A stretch of 64,000 bases of DNA from positions 44,754-108,753 of the forward strand of contig NKIK01000012.1 of NCBI GenBank assembly GCA_002256115.1, read 5' to 3'. Shown piece by piece: positions 46,101 through 54,919 of the stretch. How positions within the stretch are numbered: the stretch's first letter is position 1; each line of letters starts with the position of its first letter. The notes beneath the pieces were generated by a model. That model ran no database searches, was not told the DNA's origin, and saw only the letters and a list, made by a program, of their open reading frames with translations. Both the position numbers and the translations under genes were made by a program. The DNA comes from Burkholderiales bacterium PBB3. GTDB taxonomy: Bacteria > Pseudomonadota > Gammaproteobacteria > Burkholderiales > Burkholderiaceae_C.

Positions 46101-47222
46101 ATGGATGCGGACAGTTCGACGACAACCAGCACGGGGCCAGCGCCAGGTGGGCAGATAGAACCGGAATCCCGGGGTCGTGGAGTTGCCAAGGCAGTTCGGC
46201 GGCAGGCAGTGGACGTGAGCCATGACACTCACTATGAGCTTCGGGACCCATTTGCCGAAGTCACCTACCGAACCAAGAGCTTCGCAGACATGGTGAGCAC
46301 GGCTGATCGGCTGGGCAGTGTGCGATTCGTCGAAATCGGCGAAGACGGCACACGGCGAGCAGTGACCAAAACGGCGGGCACATGGCCAAGTCCGACCCAA
46401 ACATCCAAGAAGCCAGGGAAGGCCCGCGCTCCTGGATCTAAGTCCCTCGATACGGTGCAAGTCAAGCGGGAAGCGCAGGCATCCAAGCCCTTGGAGCTTT
46501 CACTGGAGATGCCAAAACTCTCACCCAATCCAGTCGAGGAAACGCGAGCACGAATTGAAGCCGCTCTGGAAGAACGTTATCTCGTCCATCGCAAGCCACT
46601 GGCTCTCGGCTCGCTGAGCCTGGGCCAAATAGAGTACCGATTCCGTGCTGACAGCTCGCGGCTGGCCTTTACCGAAACATCCCTGCGTCTGGCCACCGAG
46701 GTCAACAATCCTTCGGTCGCTCGTTCCATGGTGGATGTTGCCGAAGCCCGCAACTGGAATGGCCTCCGGGTCTCGGGACACGAAGATTTCAAACGCATCG
46801 TCTGGCTGGAGGCCTCGGTTCGTGGGCTCAAGACCGTTGGCTACGAAGTCAAACCGGGTGATCTGGAACTGGTCCAGCGTGAGCGTGAGGCACGGCTGAT
46901 CAACCGCATCGAGCCCGCCGCTGACGCCCCAAACACGGGAGCACAGACGTCTGCGGCCAAAGCGACTGCGCGTGGCGGCGGAAGCCGCAAGGCTGTACTG
47001 GCTGCTATCGAAGCCTTGCTCCGGAGCAAAGGAGTTCCAGAATTGACGCGAAACGCGGTCCTGGATGCGGCAGCTGAGAAACTCGTGCAGCGCCAACACG
47101 CGGGCCAGAACCCCAAAGTTAAGGTCTACGACCTCTCTGCGCCGTCTCGGGCGACAGCAAATGAACGCACACCCGACGCCCACCGAGAAAGAGATCGGGG
47201 CGCTCACGTTCATGTGCGCTGA
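46101..47222 (+). CDS. LPD7-domain protein of conjugation locus
   Basis: The 373-residue product carries a region (about 195-290) with YRFRADSSRLAFTET, SVARSMVDVAEARNW and GLRVSGHEDFKRIVWLEAS. This is typical of large polyvalent protein-associated domain 7, often fused to relaxases or primases. Here it stands alone. A basic Lys/Arg-rich segment precedes it and a degenerate basic C-terminus follows. It probably contacts nucleic acid or the relaxosome. The end overlaps the next gene by 62 bases in another frame. Confidence 0.72.
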   Translation: MDADSSTTTSTGPAPGGQIEPESRGRGVAKAVRRQAVDVSHDTHYELRDPFAEVTYRTKSFADMVSTADRLGSVRFVEIGEDGTRRAVTKTAGTWPSPTQTSKKPGKARAPGSKSLDTVQVKREAQASKPLELSLEMPKLSPNPVEETRARIEAALEERYLVHRKPLALGSLSLGQIEYRFRADSSRLAFTETSLRLATEVNNPSVARSMVDVAEARNWNGLRVSGHEDFKRIVWLEASVRGLKTVGYEVKPGDLELVQREREARLINRIEPAADAPNTGAQTSAAKATARGGGSRKAVLAAIEALLRSKGVPELTRNAVLDAAAEKLVQRQHAGQNPKVKVYDLSAPSRATANERTPDAHRERDRGAHVHVR

Positions 47223-48576
47223 AAGGCTTCACCGGAGCGGTGACACGGCGTTCGCAACCGGTGCCGCCGGAATGACCGCCCCCAGATCATCTGCGAGCTA
47301 TTTGATCGGCAAACGTCGTTACCTGGACACGACACCCGAATTCCACGAGGCCTTACGCGAAGCCCATGGCTCCAGAATTCGGCCCCGCTGCTTGTGCCGC
47401 CCCGAGGGCATCGAGATGTATGTTGCCCGGCAGGACTTTGGGTTTGTGATCAAACGCATGCCGGATTCTGGCCAGTTCCACGCCAGCGACTGTCACTCCT
47501 ATGAGCCGCCAGCAAGCTGGTCCAGCCTAGACTCATTGATGAACCATGCAATCCGGGAGGACCCAAGGTCCGGCGAAACGATGCTGAACGTTGCCTTCAC
47601 CATGAGTCATAGGCCACCCAGGACACCAAGCAAAGATGCCAGCTGCGAGAGCACACCCGCCCCGCATCCGCAATGCGTCAAGCTGACTCTGCTTGGACTG
47701 CTGCAGTACTTGTGGCATCAAGCGGAACTGACCCACTGGCAGCCCTCCTTCAGCGGCAGGCGAACCTGGGCCACCGTCAGGCGTCTGCTGCTGCACGCTG
47801 CGGCGAACAAGCGAATTCAAAGCCGAGAACTGACAACGCACCTGTTCATCCCCGAGAGCTTCTCGGTCGAACAACGAGGCGCCATCGATTCGAAACGCCT
47901 GGCCCAGTGGAGCGGCTTCATCTCAACTCAGAAGACACGCCCTCTGATGCTGTTGATCGCCGAACTCAAAGCGCTACAGCGCGCGCGCTTTGGCTATCTG
48001 GCCGTGGTGAAACACATGCCCGACCAAGCATTCACACTCCAAGAAGAGCTCTATCGTCGTATCGAACGTCGCTTCGAGGCCGAGCTTGAGCTATGGACGT
48101 CAGCGCCAGACCTGCGTCTGATACTGATCGCCACGTACTGGCTGAGCGCCACAGGCATTCCAAAGCTTGAAACCGCAGCGCTGATGCCAGTCACACCTCA
48201 ATGGCTGCCAATCGATGATCGCGCGGACTTGCACTTGATCCGGGCCCTGCTGCTTGAGGATCGCGCCTTCATCAAGATTCAGCGATATGGCCTGCCAACG
48301 ACAAGTCGCACCCCTTGCGCGGTTCTGACGGATACCGCCGACGCGCCAGTCCGGCTTTTCATCGACCGTTCAACACACTCGACCAACACATCAACGACGG
48401 GTGAGAAGGAAGCGAACATGTCTGCGCCAGAAACCAATTGGAGCTGGCAGCTGCACGCTGGCGAGATGCCAGAGCTGCCAACAGCTCGCTTCAACGCTCC
48501 CTATGAACAAGTGCATTCAAGCCATTGCCAACCCTTGGAAGCCCACACACCCGCTGCACAGGAGAGATGCCCTTAG
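47161..48576 (+). CDS. DUF1173-family conjugation-associated protein
   Basis: The 471-residue product from ATG 47161 carries the region with RCLCRPEGIEMYVARQDFGF and RMPDSGQFHASDCHSYEPP near its N-terminus. The middle holds LTLLGLLQYLWHQAELTHWQP and the C-terminus is Thr/Ser-rich. The layout matches DUF1173 proteins, known from conjugative plasmids and islands but without assigned function. Its stop overlaps the stop of the convergent hydrolase gene by two bases. Confidence 0.75.
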   Translation: MNAHPTPTEKEIGALTFMCAERLHRSGDTAFATGAAGMTAPRSSASYLIGKRRYLDTTPEFHEALREAHGSRIRPRCLCRPEGIEMYVARQDFGFVIKRMPDSGQFHASDCHSYEPPASWSSLDSLMNHAIREDPRSGETMLNVAFTMSHRPPRTPSKDASCESTPAPHPQCVKLTLLGLLQYLWHQAELTHWQPSFSGRRTWATVRRLLLHAAANKRIQSRELTTHLFIPESFSVEQRGAIDSKRLAQWSGFISTQKTRPLMLLIAELKALQRARFGYLAVVKHMPDQAFTLQEELYRRIERRFEAELELWTSAPDLRLILIATYWLSATGIPKLETAALMPVTPQWLPIDDRADLHLIRALLLEDRAFIKIQRYGLPTTSRTPCAVLTDTADAPVRLFIDRSTHSTNTSTTGEKEANMSAPETNWSWQLHAGEMPELPTARFNAPYEQVHSSHCQPLEAHTPAAQERCP

Positions 48577-49526
48577 CCAATCAGCAAGCGGTCTCCCCTT
48601 CCCAAGCCATCTAGGGACTCAAGCATCTGGCGGGCGGCATCCTCTCCCTTCAACCGCCATCTCCACCAGGCACCTGTTGCCAAAGCGATCAAAGCGCTGT
48701 GCCGGTCCAGCGAGTGGTTCTCGTTCGACGGGTCGCTACCGTCCTGCCGCATCTGACTCACCCGGTTGCCACCAAAGGTCTGGTGGGTGGCACCGTCCAG
48801 CCAGAGCAAGGCACGTTGCCCTTTGGGGAGTGCGTCATACACCCCCGCACGCTGCGCACTGGCACTGCCTTGAGTCGGACTGAAATCGCGAGACCCGGTC
48901 AACGCAAAAAACGGCCGCCCCACATCAGCGAATGCCTGTGCAAAATCCATCTTGACGCCGACTGGCAATGCAGGGCTCAGTGCCACAAACGCCTTCGGAC
49001 GCGGGTCTGACAGCCCTTCGACGCCAGGGTACTTCTGGCCAGCGATGGCTTGAGTTGTAAGTGCTCCAAACGAGTGGCCGGCCACCCCAATCGAATCCAC
49101 TGCTATTCGACTCCAAGGCGGCTCCCCCGAAAGCCGTCGACGCTGCAGTTCATCGATTGCAAAACGAACGTCAAGCAAGCGCTCAACAAACTGATCAGCA
49201 GTTGCTGCTTGCCGCAAACCCACACCCCCTTGCCTCCCGGCCGCCTCGTCGCTGCCAGGATGCTGAAGGGGAAGGACTGCGATGCCTGCATCAGCCCAGG
49301 CAGCGCCCCAGGCTTGCCCGCCCTCCCTGCTGCCCCCCAATCCGTGTGAATAGATCACCAGCGGAACCGTGCCAGAGGCACTCGGCAGCCTCATCCTCCA
49401 TGGGAGTTCACGCTGTCGTGATGCCTGTGTCCAACTTCCGTCAAAGAGCTCTCGCCCGTGCGCCAGAGTTCGAGAAGCCAGAGGCAGCACTGCAAGAGAT
49501 TGAATGAAGGTTCTGCGAGCAATCAT
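48573..49526 (-). CDS. Alpha/beta-hydrolase with Tat-like signal (dienelactone-hydrolase-like)
   Basis: The 317-residue product starts at ATG 49526. A twin-arginine motif (RRTFIQS) precedes a hydrophobic segment, so it may be exported folded. The nucleophile elbow is GHSFGA, and SHGLGGSREG forms the oxyanion region. The His of the triad is probably in DGATHQTFGGN. Substrate unknown. It separates the transfer genes from the siderophore operon and reads in the same direction as the latter. Confidence 0.85.
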   Translation of the reverse strand: MIARRTFIQSLAVLPLASRTLAHGRELFDGSWTQASRQRELPWRMRLPSASGTVPLVIYSHGLGGSREGGQAWGAAWADAGIAVLPLQHPGSDEAAGRQGGVGLRQAATADQFVERLLDVRFAIDELQRRRLSGEPPWSRIAVDSIGVAGHSFGALTTQAIAGQKYPGVEGLSDPRPKAFVALSPALPVGVKMDFAQAFADVGRPFFALTGSRDFSPTQGSASAQRAGVYDALPKGQRALLWLDGATHQTFGGNRVSQMRQDGSDPSNENHSLDRHSALIALATGAWWRWRLKGEDAARQMLESLDGLGRGDRLLIG

Positions 49527-49644
49527 CTTGAAATCACCGTTGGATACTCGTTCCGTTCGCATTTGCGCGCTGTCTGTCTGTGCCAACACGCCCCTCGCCT
49601 TTTCATCACCCTCTGAAACTTGGGGCAGATGTTCCTCGGACTTG

Positions 49645-50448
49645 CTAGTGCGCCCCATCAGGAGGATGTTTGAATTGCACCTGGCATGCCTCACGATCAA
49701 CCAACACTTGAAGATACCCCAGCGAGCATGGCTCCACCCTCGCCTCCACGCCATAGACGCTCGCCAAAGTCCTCGGTGTGATTGCAGCTGCGGGCGATCC
49801 GGCCGCAGCGGTCTGCCCCTCTTGAAGCAGCACTGCGCCAGTGCAGTGACGCAAGGCCACATTGAGATCGTGAAGCACGATCAGCACGGCCATATCGCGC
49901 TCAACTGCCAGAGAAGCGAGCAACTCCATCGTGCGCAGTTGATGGCGAAGGTCCAAGGCGGAGAGCGGCTCATCCAGCAGCAGCACGCGCGGCTCGCGCA
50001 CCAGCGCTTGCGCCAAGCCCACGAGTTGGCGCTGGCCGCCTGACAAGGCATCCAAGTGCTGCAACGCCAAAGCTTCGCAACCCAGTCTTCGCAGCACGGC
50101 TTCGACACGATCAAGATCGTCGCTGCGGCCCACTCCGTCAGCGCGGAGTGCCGTGAGCACGGCCTCCAGCACACGCAAATGCACGCCGCGCGGCAGCGCT
50201 TGCGGCAAATAGGCTATCCGAGTCATGCGCTGGGCAAGAGCAAGCTCACGCAATTCGACACCGTGGAGTTGGATCTGACCCTTATAGCCCAGCAATCCAG
50301 CAAGCGCCTTCAGCAGGGTGGACTTGCCACTGCCGTTGGGCCCCAACAACGCGGTCAGGCTGCCTCCACCCAAGCTGGGCAAACTGATGCCGCGCAACAC
50401 TGGCCGGCCTCGATAGCCCGCACTGAGGTTCCGTACGTCAAGACTCAC
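49645..50448 (-). CDS. ABC transporter ATP-binding protein (FecE-type, siderophore uptake)
   Basis: The likely start is a GTG at 50448 in a GTGA overlap with the permease stop. The product (267 residues) has Walker A GPNGSGKST, signature LSGGQRQ, Walker B VLLLDEP and switch His in VLHDLN. It matches FecE/FhuC-type ATPases for iron-siderophore import. It is the last gene of the uptake operon. Confidence 0.93.
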   Translation of the reverse strand: MSLDVRNLSAGYRGRPVLRGISLPSLGGGSLTALLGPNGSGKSTLLKALAGLLGYKGQIQLHGVELRELALAQRMTRIAYLPQALPRGVHLRVLEAVLTALRADGVGRSDDLDRVEAVLRRLGCEALALQHLDALSGGQRQLVGLAQALVREPRVLLLDEPLSALDLRHQLRTMELLASLAVERDMAVLIVLHDLNVALRHCTGAVLLQEGQTAAAGSPAAAITPRTLASVYGVEARVEPCSLGYLQVLVDREACQVQFKHPPDGAH

Positions 50449-51467
50449 GCCAAACCCCCACGTCGCAACACGATGGCCAAGAAGAACGGGACGCCCACCA
50501 ACGCAGTAACCACGCCGACAGGAAGCGAAGCCCCCGGCAGTATCTGCTTGGCTGCAATCGCAGCGGCAGACAGCACCAACGCTCCCAACAAGGCGCTGAA
50601 TGGCAGATAGAAACGGTGGTCCTCCCCACAAAGGCGGCGCGCCATATGAGGCGCAACCAGGCCGATGAAGCCGATGGTTCCGACGCAAGACACTGCAGAC
50701 CCTGCCAGCAAGGCCACGCGAAACAGGCTGCCGCGACGCAGCCTTTGCACATCGATACCCAGGCTGGCCGCACGGTCCTCGCCCAGACGCAGGGCGGTCA
50801 GCTTCCATGCATCACGCAGCGCTAGGGGAAGGCACAGAAGGAGTACCGCTGTGAGCCCAGCCACCTTGGGCCAATCCGCCCGCACAAGGCTGCCCATGAT
50901 CCAGAACACGATGGCCTGCAAAGTTTCGGGCGACGCCATGTACTGCAGCAGCCACAACAGTGCATTGAAGCTGAACACCAGGGCAATGCCGAACAAGACG
51001 ACGCCACCGGCACTCATGCTCAGCCGTATCGCCACCTGATCCAACAACAAGGCTGCCAGCAAGGCGAACGCAAAGGCCGAGCCGGCCACCATCCAGGCAC
51101 TGCCCGCGCCAAGCACCAAAGCCAAGGCCGCACCGAATGCGGCAGCTTCCGACAAACCCAGGGTGAACGGGCTGGCTAAGGGGTTGTCCAACACAGTTTG
51201 CATCTCAGCGCCTGCCAAACCCAAAGCGGCGCCCACGACCACCGCCAGCAAAGCTTGCGGCAGCCTGATGTCCCAAACGATGACATGCTCTGCGTCCAAG
51301 GCAGCAGCGCCTTGAATCGGGGCCATGAGCAGCTCAAGCAGCCGAGAAGAGCTCAAGCCAGACGGTCCGGTCGTCAAGTCCCAGGCAAAGCTCGCCACAA
51401 TGGCCAGCACGATCCAAGTGGCCAGACCTAGACGGCGCCGTAGCAGGACGGCATATGCGCCCCTCAT
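50445..51467 (-). CDS. FecCD-type iron-siderophore permease
   Basis: The 340-residue product starts at ATG 51467 in an ATGA overlap with the binding-protein stop; a TTG at 51479 is the upstream alternative. It carries about ten transmembrane helices and the family stretches LGLAGAEMQTVLDNPLASPF and GTIGFIGLVAPHMAR. It forms the inner-membrane channel as a homodimer. Coupled to the ATPase gene. Confidence 0.93.
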   Translation of the reverse strand: MRGAYAVLLRRRLGLATWIVLAIVASFAWDLTTGPSGLSSSRLLELLMAPIQGAAALDAEHVIVWDIRLPQALLAVVVGAALGLAGAEMQTVLDNPLASPFTLGLSEAAAFGAALALVLGAGSAWMVAGSAFAFALLAALLLDQVAIRLSMSAGGVVLFGIALVFSFNALLWLLQYMASPETLQAIVFWIMGSLVRADWPKVAGLTAVLLLCLPLALRDAWKLTALRLGEDRAASLGIDVQRLRRGSLFRVALLAGSAVSCVGTIGFIGLVAPHMARRLCGEDHRFYLPFSALLGALVLSAAAIAAKQILPGASLPVGVVTALVGVPFFLAIVLRRGGLA

Positions 51468-52570
51468 GCCGAGATCCAATACTGCCCGGTCGGCGCCATG
51501 CCCAAAAACTCACGGTGCATCTGCTGCCAGGTGGCCCGCGCATCGACGGTAGCAAGCCGCTGAGGATGCAGCCATGCAGCCATGGCTTGCAGCATCACGA
51601 CATGGTAGGGCGTGTTGTAAAAGTGATGCCAAACGCCATGAATACGCCCCGATCGCACAGCCGGCAGGCTGGCAATCTCGGGGCGGCGTCGCGCCACTTG
51701 CAGCAAGGACTCACGGGCCAAGGCTTCACTGACTTGAGCCCCCATGCGCAAACCCGCGGCGCTGGCCCCGGGATGCTGGTAGCCCGTAGCAACATACACC
51801 TCGGGCTTGCATGCAATCACCGCTTCCAAGCTGGCTTCACCCAGCGGCGTGGGGATGAGATCTGCGCCGGCGTTGATGCCGCCGGCCATCTCAATCAGCT
51901 CACCCAAGCTGCCCCGACCCGCTGTCAGCACGCCCGCTGAATCACCCGCGCGGGCGTCCAGCAAGACGCGAGGACGATGGACACTTCCAATGCCCGCCGT
52001 GAGCTCGGTAACACGGCGCGTCTGAGCCTCGTAGAAGGCGATGAACTTCTCCGCCCTCGCCTCGCGTCCCAGAGCCTGGCCCAGCAAGCGCAAGCTCGGA
52101 ATGGTATTGGCCAGAGGATGCTCACGAAAGTCGATGAAGATCACGGGCACGCCGATCTTCTGCAGCTGTTCGACCAAGGGGTTGCGGCGCCCCGGACCAT
52201 GGCCACTGATGCTAAAGATGGCCAGATCGGGGCGCAGCGACAGAACCTTCTCAGGGCTGACACTGGCTTCGCTGGTTCCGCCGATCTTGGCGATGCCGTC
52301 GATCTGAGGGAATCGCGCGCGGTACTGCTGGTAGGTCTGAGGATCGAAGGTCGACATGTCGCCCTGCCAACCGATGACGCGGGCCAGGGGGGGATCTTCC
52401 AGCAGGGCCAACGTATACAGCTGACGGCCTTCACCCAGCACAATTCGCTCGACCCTTTTGGGTAGTTCGACCTTGCGACCGGCGATGTCGGTCACAAGCT
52501 GCGCGCGGACACATGCCGGCGCCATCAGGGTGGCCAGCAGCAGCTGGCGGCGAGAAAGTTCAATGCTCAT
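51464..52570 (-). CDS. Periplasmic iron-siderophore-binding protein
   Basis: The 368-residue product starts at ATG 52570 with a twin-arginine-like signal (SRRQLLLATLMAPACVRA). Two lobes joined by a helix contain KRVERIVLGEGRQLYTL, FSISGHGPGRRNP and ARAGDSAGVLTAGRGSLG, as in FecB/TroA-type binding proteins. The long form from 52642 would run into the preceding gene, so I reject it. It overlaps the siderophore-interacting protein gene by 11 bases. Confidence 0.88.
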   Translation of the reverse strand: MSIELSRRQLLLATLMAPACVRAQLVTDIAGRKVELPKRVERIVLGEGRQLYTLALLEDPPLARVIGWQGDMSTFDPQTYQQYRARFPQIDGIAKIGGTSEASVSPEKVLSLRPDLAIFSISGHGPGRRNPLVEQLQKIGVPVIFIDFREHPLANTIPSLRLLGQALGREARAEKFIAFYEAQTRRVTELTAGIGSVHRPRVLLDARAGDSAGVLTAGRGSLGELIEMAGGINAGADLIPTPLGEASLEAVIACKPEVYVATGYQHPGASAAGLRMGAQVSEALARESLLQVARRRPEIASLPAVRSGRIHGVWHHFYNTPYHVVMLQAMAAWLHPQRLATVDARATWQQMHREFLGMAPTGQYWISA

Positions 52571-53342
52571 GATCATGATCCGAAGAGCCGCGCTTCCAGT
52601 AGCCAGCGGCATACAGCTGTTCACGCGGCCAGCCGCGTTCACTCAAAAGGTGTTGTCGCAAACTCCGCATCTGCGCGGACTCGCAAGCGATCCAGGCAAA
52701 GCCCTCTGGTAAGTCAAGCCGGCGAATCTCCGCCAGCAGCGAGCAATCCTCGCGCTGGCTTTCGCGCTGCAGCCAGACCAGATCGAGCCCTTCATGCGTA
52801 GGCAGCTGAATGCGATCTTCCACGCGTCCGACCTCGATGCGCACGGTGACCCGTGCTTGCTGAGGCAGCCACTCCAGCCAGCGCGCAATCGCTGGCAAGG
52901 CGGTTTCGTCGCCGAGCAAGAGCCAATGCGCGTGGGCATTGGGGTCCAACACATGAGAGGCACGAGGACCGGCCACGCCGACCTGATCACCCGGCCTTGC
53001 AGAAGCAGCCCAGGTGCAGGCAGGTCCGTCGCCATGCAGGACAAAGTCCAAGGTCAAGGTCTGCTGCTGCAAGTCGAACATGCGCGGCGTGTAGTCGCGC
53101 GCGACCGGGCGGACAGCACCGTCGGGAAAGGTCGCCCCCTTGTCGCTGAAGGTCGGCAATACGGGCATGGTTTCGCCCGGCGCGGGGAGAAGCAGCTTCA
53201 CATGGTCGTCGGGCATCGGGCTGACGAAGCCCTCGAGCTCAGGGCCGCCCAAGGTGATGCGTCGCAGCCGCGGTGAGAGTGCCTCCACGGACAACACCTG
53301 CAACAGGCGCGCGCGCAGAGGGTGGTAGATCAGCTTGCTCAT
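52560..53342 (-). CDS. Siderophore-interacting protein (ferric-siderophore reductase)
   Basis: The 260-residue product carries the FAD-binding PRLRRITLGGPELEGF and RDYTPRMFDLQ motifs. A NAD(P)-binding lobe follows (HWLLLGDETALPAIARWL, then EQLYAAGYWKRG). It resembles ViuB/YqjH, which release iron by reduction in the cytoplasm. It is coupled to the esterase gene by an ATGA overlap. Together the two give hydrolytic and reductive routes of iron release. Confidence 0.92.
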   Translation of the reverse strand: MSKLIYHPLRARLLQVLSVEALSPRLRRITLGGPELEGFVSPMPDDHVKLLLPAPGETMPVLPTFSDKGATFPDGAVRPVARDYTPRMFDLQQQTLTLDFVLHGDGPACTWAASARPGDQVGVAGPRASHVLDPNAHAHWLLLGDETALPAIARWLEWLPQQARVTVRIEVGRVEDRIQLPTHEGLDLVWLQRESQREDCSLLAEIRRLDLPEGFAWIACESAQMRSLRQHLLSERGWPREQLYAAGYWKRGSSDHDHEH

Positions 53343-54919
53343 GGCGCCCCCAACAGTGCGATCAATCCCTCGGCCAGTTCGCTGCGCCAGTTCACATAGT
53401 CGTGCCCGCCGGCAAACTCCCGGTAGATCACGCGTTGGCCGCGGGCCATGAGTACGTCGCGCAGGTGGCGATTGGTCTCGAGAATTCCGGGGCCGTCCGA
53501 GGGGGCGCTTCGCTCCAGCAACCCCGGGGACAGGTAGAACACGACATCGCTGCGCGGCGCTAGGACAAATTGCCGAGTCAGCCATTCGCCCTCTGCACCA
53601 TCGTCGAGCCCACCGGCCACAAAGCCGGGCGGACGCGCGGGCGCCCACCAGAACGATCCCGACAAACTCAGGACACGGCCGAAGCGTTCCGGATGGCGAA
53701 GCGCCAACCAAGCCGAGGCCAGCCCGCCGTAGCTGGAACCGGCCACCACAGTGCGGGAGGACTCGCGGGTGAAGGGATAGCGCGCAGCCAGCCAGGGCAG
53801 CAACTCGCCGGCCATCATGTCTGCAAAGCGCGGATTGCAAGGCAGTTCTTCGGAGCGTGATTCGCGGGTCGGATTTCCCACCAACACGGCCATCAGCGGA
53901 GGAATGCGGCCCGACGCGATCAAGTTGTCCAGGATGGTCGTTGTGGGCACCCGGGTCACATAAGCATCCTCATCGAACAGCAGAAGCAATGGCAACGCTT
54001 CGGCCGACTGCTGTGGCGGCAGATAGACCGTCAAGCGGCGCTCGTTCCCGAGCTGCTGGCTTTGAAAACGCAGATGCTCCACGCGCCCGCGAGGCACCTC
54101 GGCACGCGGCTCCAACCAAGGCTCTGGCGGTGCTCCAGGCAACTCCAGCACCGAATGCTCGGCCTGGATGTTGTCAAAGCCTCCCTGCGCCGGCGTGCCG
54201 GCCGACCAGCGCCGTGGGTTCAATGGGTCGGCTTGGACGCGAGCCAGAATGGCTCGGCGCTGCGCCTGCCGACCTGCGCCTTTGAGCTGCGGCACATCGG
54301 GAGCCAGTTGATAGGCCAACCGGGTTCCCGTTGGCAACCGCACGCTGTAATGCCAAACATCGGTCCCAGGAATATGTGCAAAGCGCTCTTGATCGCCTTG
54401 TCGTACCGGCCAAAACAGACGGACGCTGCGCGTGCTGGCTTCCCCACGCCACAAGAAGCTGACCTGCCACGATTGAGGATGGTCTGGGATGGGCTCAATC
54501 CACGGAGTGCCCAAGGTCTGGACTGCAGCCCAGAACGCAGGCGTTCCGGCACCCAGCTCTTTGGCTAAAGCGCGCAACTTGGGGCTGGCCAGTGGCGCCT
54601 CAGGTGCTGCGACCTCAGGCAGCTGCGCGTCCAGCGCGCGTTGCTCGGTCAGCCAGATTCGTCCTTGCACTTGAGGATTGGCCAGCCCTGCTCGGTATCG
54701 GCCCGTCTGGAGAGCTACAAAGCGGAACTCCGACTCACCGGCCGGTGCCGCTTGGCGACGCAGCAGTTGCCCATCCGGAGACTGCAACTCCAGCACCCCG
54801 GCTTCGGGGAGCTTCAGTGCTCCGACGATGTAATCGCCTTTCACAGCCTCGATTGGCAGTTGCTGGGCAAACACCGGCAGCACAGCTGCGAGCAGCAAAA
54901 GAATCAAGCAGCCCTTCAT
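53339..54919 (-). CDS. Enterochelin-esterase-like hydrolase (Fes family)
   Basis: The 526-residue product has a signal peptide (LILLLLAAVLPVFA), so it is probably periplasmic. The N-terminal part resembles the esterase N-domain (SFLWRGEASTRSVRLFWP). The catalytic domain has LLLFDEDAYVTRVPTT, nucleophile GSSYGG, and GGHDYVNWR, which probably holds the His. It would cleave catecholate siderophore ester bonds. The signal peptide is notable because classical Fes is cytoplasmic. Its start overlaps the receptor stop by one base (TGATG arrangement). Confidence 0.9.
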   Translation of the reverse strand: MKGCLILLLLAAVLPVFAQQLPIEAVKGDYIVGALKLPEAGVLELQSPDGQLLRRQAAPAGESEFRFVALQTGRYRAGLANPQVQGRIWLTEQRALDAQLPEVAAPEAPLASPKLRALAKELGAGTPAFWAAVQTLGTPWIEPIPDHPQSWQVSFLWRGEASTRSVRLFWPVRQGDQERFAHIPGTDVWHYSVRLPTGTRLAYQLAPDVPQLKGAGRQAQRRAILARVQADPLNPRRWSAGTPAQGGFDNIQAEHSVLELPGAPPEPWLEPRAEVPRGRVEHLRFQSQQLGNERRLTVYLPPQQSAEALPLLLLFDEDAYVTRVPTTTILDNLIASGRIPPLMAVLVGNPTRESRSEELPCNPRFADMMAGELLPWLAARYPFTRESSRTVVAGSSYGGLASAWLALRHPERFGRVLSLSGSFWWAPARPPGFVAGGLDDGAEGEWLTRQFVLAPRSDVVFYLSPGLLERSAPSDGPGILETNRHLRDVLMARGQRVIYREFAGGHDYVNWRSELAEGLIALLGAP

